From positions 1 to 7,330 of the forward strand of contig CANRDG010000090.1 of the NCBI GenBank assembly GCA_947629275.1: a stretch of DNA of 7,330 nt, in the 5' to 3' direction. Below are positions 4,347-7,330 of this stretch, one piece after another. This DNA comes from an uncultured Clostridia bacterium (GTDB taxonomy: Bacteria > Bacillota > Clostridia > Oscillospirales > Ruminococcaceae). The first letter of the stretch is position 1, and the number at the start of each line of letters is the position of its first letter. A program made the position numbers and the translations under genes. Below the pieces are notes generated by a model. It did no database searches and was not told where the DNA came from. It worked only from the letters and a program-made list of their open reading frames with translations.

Positions 4347-6176
4347 ATGCACACGTCAGCTTTGAGAAAAATGCTTTTAAAAGCCATAGCTGTTACTGTA
4401 AGCGCTGTTGCGATGTTTTCGTATAGCGCCTATTTTGCTGATGATTTTTCTGACGGCGTGCTTTCTGCATACACTGCAAGCGCGGCTTCGCAAACCGGCG
4501 TAGTTACCGCAGATTCTCTAAGAGTCCGCAGCAATGCAGGTACTACATATTCAACAATAGGCTATGTTTATGAGGGCAATACCCTTGAAATTTTAGGCAG
4601 CGCAAACGACGTCTACGGCGGTCTTTGGTATAAAATAAATTATGGCGGAAAAACGGGCTATGTTTCAGCCGAATATGTAGAAGTCAAAACACAGCCTGCC
4701 GCAAGCGCGCCCTATACGCCCGACGGTGACTTTGAGAAATATCTTACAGCGCAGGGTTTCCCTGAAAGCTATAAGGTAAAGCTTCGCCAGATACATCAGG
4801 CCCACCCAAAGTGGGTGTTCAAAGCGCAGGATCTCGGCGTTGACTGGAATACAGCGCTTAAAGCAGAATCTCAGGTCGGCGTAAGCCTTACATATATAAA
4901 CAACCCCGATTCGTGGAAATCCATGGAGAAAGGTGCGTACAACTGGAGCAGCGGCACTTGGTACGGTCTTGACGGCTGGAGCTGGGTAGCGGCTTCGGAA
5001 CAGATAATCGCGTATTATATGGATCCGCGTAATTTCCTTGACGATACATATGTGTTCATGTTCGAGCAGCTGTCGTATGATAAAAATGTACATACCGAGC
5101 AGGGCGTAAAAGATATCCTCGCCGATACTTTTATGAAAGGTTCTTATACCACGCCGGACACAAAGGTCACCAAAACTTATTCATCTACAATAATGGAAGC
5201 AGCCGCACAAACAGGCGTAAGTCCCTACCACCTCGCATCGCGTATACGTCAGGAAATGGGTGTAAATGGTACTGAACTTGCATTCGGTACTGTGGCAGGA
5301 TACGGCGGATATTTTAACTTCTTCAATATCCAGGCGTATGCAACTTCAACACTTACCGCAAGGCAAATGGGCGCAAAGTATGCCTCTACCACAAATTCCG
5401 CATACTCTCTGCCGTGGACAAACCAGTATAAAGCAATAACAGGCGGCTCTAAATTTATCGGAACTTCCTATATAAACAGGGGACAGGATACCCTCTATCT
5501 GCAAAAATTTGATATGGTAGACGGCGGCAACGGCTATTTTAGCCACCAGTATATGACAAACATTCAGGCAGCCGCCTCGGAAGCTGCGTCAATGAAGCGT
5601 GCCTATAACAGCCGTATCCTTTCGTCCGCGCTGGTTTTCACCATACCCGTTTATAAAAATATGCCCGAGCAAGCCTGTCCGCAGCCCTCGTCTTACGGCA
5701 ATAATAACAATTTCCTTTCATCACTTTCCGTGAAAGGCTATTCGATAACACCGTCATTTAATATGTATACTCAAAGCTATGCGCTCACAGTCCCTGCAAA
5801 TGTTTCGTCCGTAAATATTTCGGCATCGGCTAAGACATCGGCAGCAACAGTCAGCGGTATAGGAAATGTAAACTTAAAAACAGGCGATAATGCCGTTACC
5901 GTCGCTGTAAAAGCTCCGTCGGGCGCTGTGCGGAATTATGTTATAAATATAAAACGTCAGGGCAGCGCGGCAACGTTTACATACGGCGATGTCAACGACG
6001 ACGGATATATAGATACCGATGACAGCCTGCTTATCTTGCAGTACGCCGCAGGAAGCCTGAAACTTACCAAAGATCAGCTCTCGGCAGCAGATGTCACAGG
6101 CGACGGTATTGCAGATGTTGATGATGCTCTGCGTATCTTGCAGTATACGGCAGGCACGATCCCGAAAGTACGTTAA
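4347..6176 (+). CDS. Secreted SH3-glucosaminidase with cadherin-like domain and C-terminal type I-like dockerin
   Basis: A 609-residue exported protein predicted to cleave the glycan strands of peptidoglycan. Residues 1-47 form a long signal peptide (basic start, hydrophobic 11-29). About 50-113 is a bacterial SH3 domain (LRVRSNAG... GYVSAEYV). About 280-440 is a beta-N-acetylglucosaminidase of the LytD type: SRIRQEMG at 298-305 carries the likely catalytic Glu303, and FNFFNIQA at 323-330 is typical. About 452-537 resembles the cadherin-like beta-sandwich family. Residues 546-605 are a dockerin with two calcium loops (DVNDDGYIDTDD from 548 and DVTGDGIADVDD from 582), each followed by an LRILQY-type helix. 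The ATG at 4347 has AGGGAGA 6 nt upstream; an in-frame GTG at 4308 lies inside the leader structure. The dockerin is unusual for a wall hydrolase and suggests docking to a cohesin, possibly the product of the divergent gene. Confidence 0.92.
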   Translation: MHTSALRKMLLKAIAVTVSAVAMFSYSAYFADDFSDGVLSAYTASAASQTGVVTADSLRVRSNAGTTYSTIGYVYEGNTLEILGSANDVYGGLWYKINYGGKTGYVSAEYVEVKTQPAASAPYTPDGDFEKYLTAQGFPESYKVKLRQIHQAHPKWVFKAQDLGVDWNTALKAESQVGVSLTYINNPDSWKSMEKGAYNWSSGTWYGLDGWSWVAASEQIIAYYMDPRNFLDDTYVFMFEQLSYDKNVHTEQGVKDILADTFMKGSYTTPDTKVTKTYSSTIMEAAAQTGVSPYHLASRIRQEMGVNGTELAFGTVAGYGGYFNFFNIQAYATSTLTARQMGAKYASTTNSAYSLPWTNQYKAITGGSKFIGTSYINRGQDTLYLQKFDMVDGGNGYFSHQYMTNIQAAASEAASMKRAYNSRILSSALVFTIPVYKNMPEQACPQPSSYGNNNNFLSSLSVKGYSITPSFNMYTQSYALTVPANVSSVNISASAKTSAATVSGIGNVNLKTGDNAVTVAVKAPSGAVRNYVINIKRQGSAATFTYGDVNDDGYIDTDDSLLILQYAAGSLKLTKDQLSAADVTGDGIADVDDALRILQYTAGTIPKVR

Positions 6177-6181
6177 AAAAC

Positions 6182-6225
6182 CATAAAAACGGTCGGAAGT
6201 CTTTTCTTCCGACCGTCTTTTTATG
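6182..6225. terminator. Bidirectional intrinsic terminator between the hydrolase and sleB
   Basis: An 11-bp perfect stem (ACGGTCGGAAG 6189-6199 with CTTCCGACCGT 6206-6216) is flanked by an A-run on the left (6185-6189) and a T-run on the right (6218-6222), so it works on both strands. The right flank overlaps the sleB stop codon (6221-6223). Confidence 0.93.
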
Positions 6226-6904
6226 AGCAGAACCTGTGATCGCCTATCACCTTTATAACAGGTCTGCTGTGAATGAATGAGTTGCTGGTCTTTTTAGCAT
6301 TATAATAGTATATCGCACCACCGGAAGGGTCCCAGCCGTTGAGCGCATCTCGCGCCGCATTGTATGCCGATGAAGATATAGGCTGATTGAACTGCCCGTC
6401 AACAATGGCTGTAAATGCCCCGTTTTGATAGATCACTCCCGACAGCGTGTCAGGGAACGACGGGTGCTCTATGCGGTTCAGTATCACAGCGCCTACAGCA
6501 ACTTGCCCCTCGTATGGCTCACCGCGCGCCTCTGCCGAAATTATCCTCGCTAACAGATATACGTTCGAGTCGGTCGCCGCAGGTATCGTCCCTATCGAAA
6601 TACCCATTGCTTTAAGTGTCTGCGGTCCTGCCGTGCCCGTCTGGCTTATGCCTTTCAGCTTTTGAAATTTCTTCACCGCCGCTTGCGTTTCTGAACCGTA
6701 GTAGCCCGTAATGTCACCATTGTATAAGCCCCAGTCCTTCAAAAACTGCTGTATCGCCTCAACTTCTTTTCCGCGTGAGCCTACCTGCGATATCGTCTGT
6801 GTTGAAATGCTGTGTGACGACAGAATGTAAAGAAGCGTGAAAATGACTACAGTTCCCGAAAGTATCAGCGCGAACGACAGTATTCGCTGTTTTGTTTTGT
6901 TCAT
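6221..6904 (-). CDS. sleB: Spore cortex-lytic enzyme SleB
   Basis: A 227-residue protein with the SleB layout. Residues 9-28 are an N-terminal hydrophobic segment, either an uncleaved anchor or a signal peptide. About 39-103 is a peptidoglycan-binding domain 1 repeat (VGSRGKEVEAIQQFLKDWG ... TAGPQTLKAMG). About 115-227 is a hydrolase-2/SleB catalytic domain, with LARIISAEARGEP at 118-130 (likely catalytic Glu125), VGAVILNRI at 137-145 and the closing IGDHRFC. In spore formers SleB is made in the forespore and breaks down muramic-lactam cortex at germination as a lytic transglycosylase. The ATG follows GGGAGG (6911-6916) at good spacing. No ypeB-like partner gene is visible in the window, unlike the usual Bacillus pairing. 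A vegetative wall hydrolase of the same family is the alternative, but the sigma-G-like promoter favours a sporulation role. Confidence 0.88.
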   Translation of the reverse strand: MNKTKQRILSFALILSGTVVIFTLLYILSSHSISTQTISQVGSRGKEVEAIQQFLKDWGLYNGDITGYYGSETQAAVKKFQKLKGISQTGTAGPQTLKAMGISIGTIPAATDSNVYLLARIISAEARGEPYEGQVAVGAVILNRIEHPSFPDTLSGVIYQNGAFTAIVDGQFNQPISSSAYNAARDALNGWDPSGGAIYYYNAKKTSNSFIHSRPVIKVIGDHRFCS

Positions 6905-6934
6905 GATGCTCCTCCCTTAAAGTGTTTTCCCGAT

Positions 6935-6963
6935 TATTATGCCGCCTTTTTGCCGTTATATAC
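6935..6963 (-). promoter_or_regulatory. Sigma-G-like forespore promoter of sleB
   Basis: On the minus strand GTATA (6959-6963) and CATAATA (6935-6941) are 17 bp apart, fitting the Bacillus sigma-G pattern (GHATR, 17-18 bp, CATNHTA). The start would be near 6928, just upstream of the ribosome-binding site. A 7-bp inverted repeat (ATGCCGC 6939-6945 with GCGGCAT 6968-6974) brackets the promoter. Confidence 0.55.
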
Positions 6964-7082
6964 CGCCGCGGCATTTATTTTTTATGTACTTTTTAATGAT
7001 GTGCATTGTGCATATTTTTTCATTAACTTGTGGCGCCCCTGTTGTTAATATGCGAAAATATGATTATTTTTGCGTTTTGCTC

Positions 7083-7111
7083 TTGACATTTCGTACTTTA
7101 AGTGTTAAAAT
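7083..7111 (+). promoter_or_regulatory. Upstream rRNA-operon promoter P1
   Basis: TTGACA (7083-7088) and TAAAAT (7106-7111) are 17 bp apart, with TGT directly before the -10 (extended -10). It is the first of two tandem promoters reading out of the right end. Bases 6975-7080 between it and the sleB promoter are AT-rich and show no gene. Confidence 0.8.
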
Positions 7112-7192
7112 ATAAAACGTTGCCGTGGTAAACATACTTTAAGGGCTTAATAATTTTTTTGAAAATTTTTTTGAAAAAGTTTCAAAAACCCC

Positions 7193-7221
7193 TTGACAAG
7201 CGAGCTGTGGCGTGATATAAT
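7193..7221 (+). promoter_or_regulatory. Downstream rRNA-operon promoter P2 with upstream A/T tracts
   Basis: A perfect TTGACA (7193-7198) and TATAAT (7216-7221) are 17 bp apart, with TGA before the -10. Upstream (7149-7190) are phased T- and A-tracts, including two copies of TTTTTTTGAAAA, which resemble an UP element. Tandem consensus promoters are typical of rRNA operons. Confidence 0.9.
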
Positions 7222-7227
7222 AATAAA

Positions 7228-7330
7228 GCTGACCTCAAAAAGGGGGAAGCAGTAAAGCACCTTGAAAATTGAACAATCGAAAGATCCAAAAAGGAAAAGG
7301 AACCCTGAAAAGTCAAAGCTTTGAGAGAAG
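7228..7330 (+). ncRNA. Partial rRNA-operon leader (pre-16S), with boxA-like sequence
   Basis: The transcript from P2 contains GCACCTTGAAAATTGAACAA (7257-7276), close to the CTTTGAAAACTGAACA-type boxA/leader sequence found upstream of Firmicutes 16S genes. A 12-bp palindrome TCAAAGCTTTGA lies at 7313-7324. No open reading frame is seen. The 16S gene should begin at or just past the window end; its conserved first bases are not present. Confidence 0.75.

Overview
The window looks like chromosome from an anaerobic, Gram-positive Clostridia, most plausibly an Oscillospiraceae/Ruminococcaceae gut-type bacterium. The reasons are a cohesin protein with a sortase-type C-terminus, a dockerin-tagged wall hydrolase, a spore cortex-lytic enzyme (SleB), a QueH-type epoxyqueuosine reductase, encoded tRNA CCA ends and consensus sigma-A promoters with A/T-rich upstream tracts. 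Species cannot be fixed from the sequence alone.

Layout, left to right. (1) 90-719: a forward histidine-phosphatase gene with its own extended -10 promoter. (2) 720-981: a gene-free stretch packed with nested inverted repeats: one three-way-junction-like fold (722-814), directly abutted by a second (815-873), and a third (901-960) that is a diverged copy of the second with compensatory stem changes. (3) 981-1412: a reverse-strand tRNA operon, Gly(TCC)-Arg(TCT)-His(GTG)-Ala(GGC), with a perfect promoter. (4) 1447-1487: three small tandem hairpins. (5) 1496-2146: queH, reverse. (6) 2228-3856: a reverse gene for a secreted protein with one cohesin module, a long Thr-rich linker, an unassigned beta-rich module and a sortase-like sorting signal (NPNTS). 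(7) 3857-4346: an AT-rich divergent control region with one promoter in each direction and a foldable 5' leader on the forward side. (8) 4347-6176: a secreted SH3 / beta-N-acetylglucosaminidase / cadherin-like / dockerin protein. (9) 6182-6225: a shared bidirectional terminator. (10) 6221-6904: sleB, reverse, with a sigma-G-like promoter. (11) 7083-7330: tandem promoters and the leader of what is almost certainly an rRNA operon; the 16S gene itself lies beyond the window.

The most interesting functional unit is the divergent pair at 2228-6176: a wall-anchored single-cohesin receptor beside a dockerin-bearing peptidoglycan hydrolase. This suggests that cohesin-dockerin docking is used here to place a wall-remodelling enzyme on the cell surface and not only glycoside hydrolases. 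The most interesting unexplained DNA is the nested-repeat region at 722-981.
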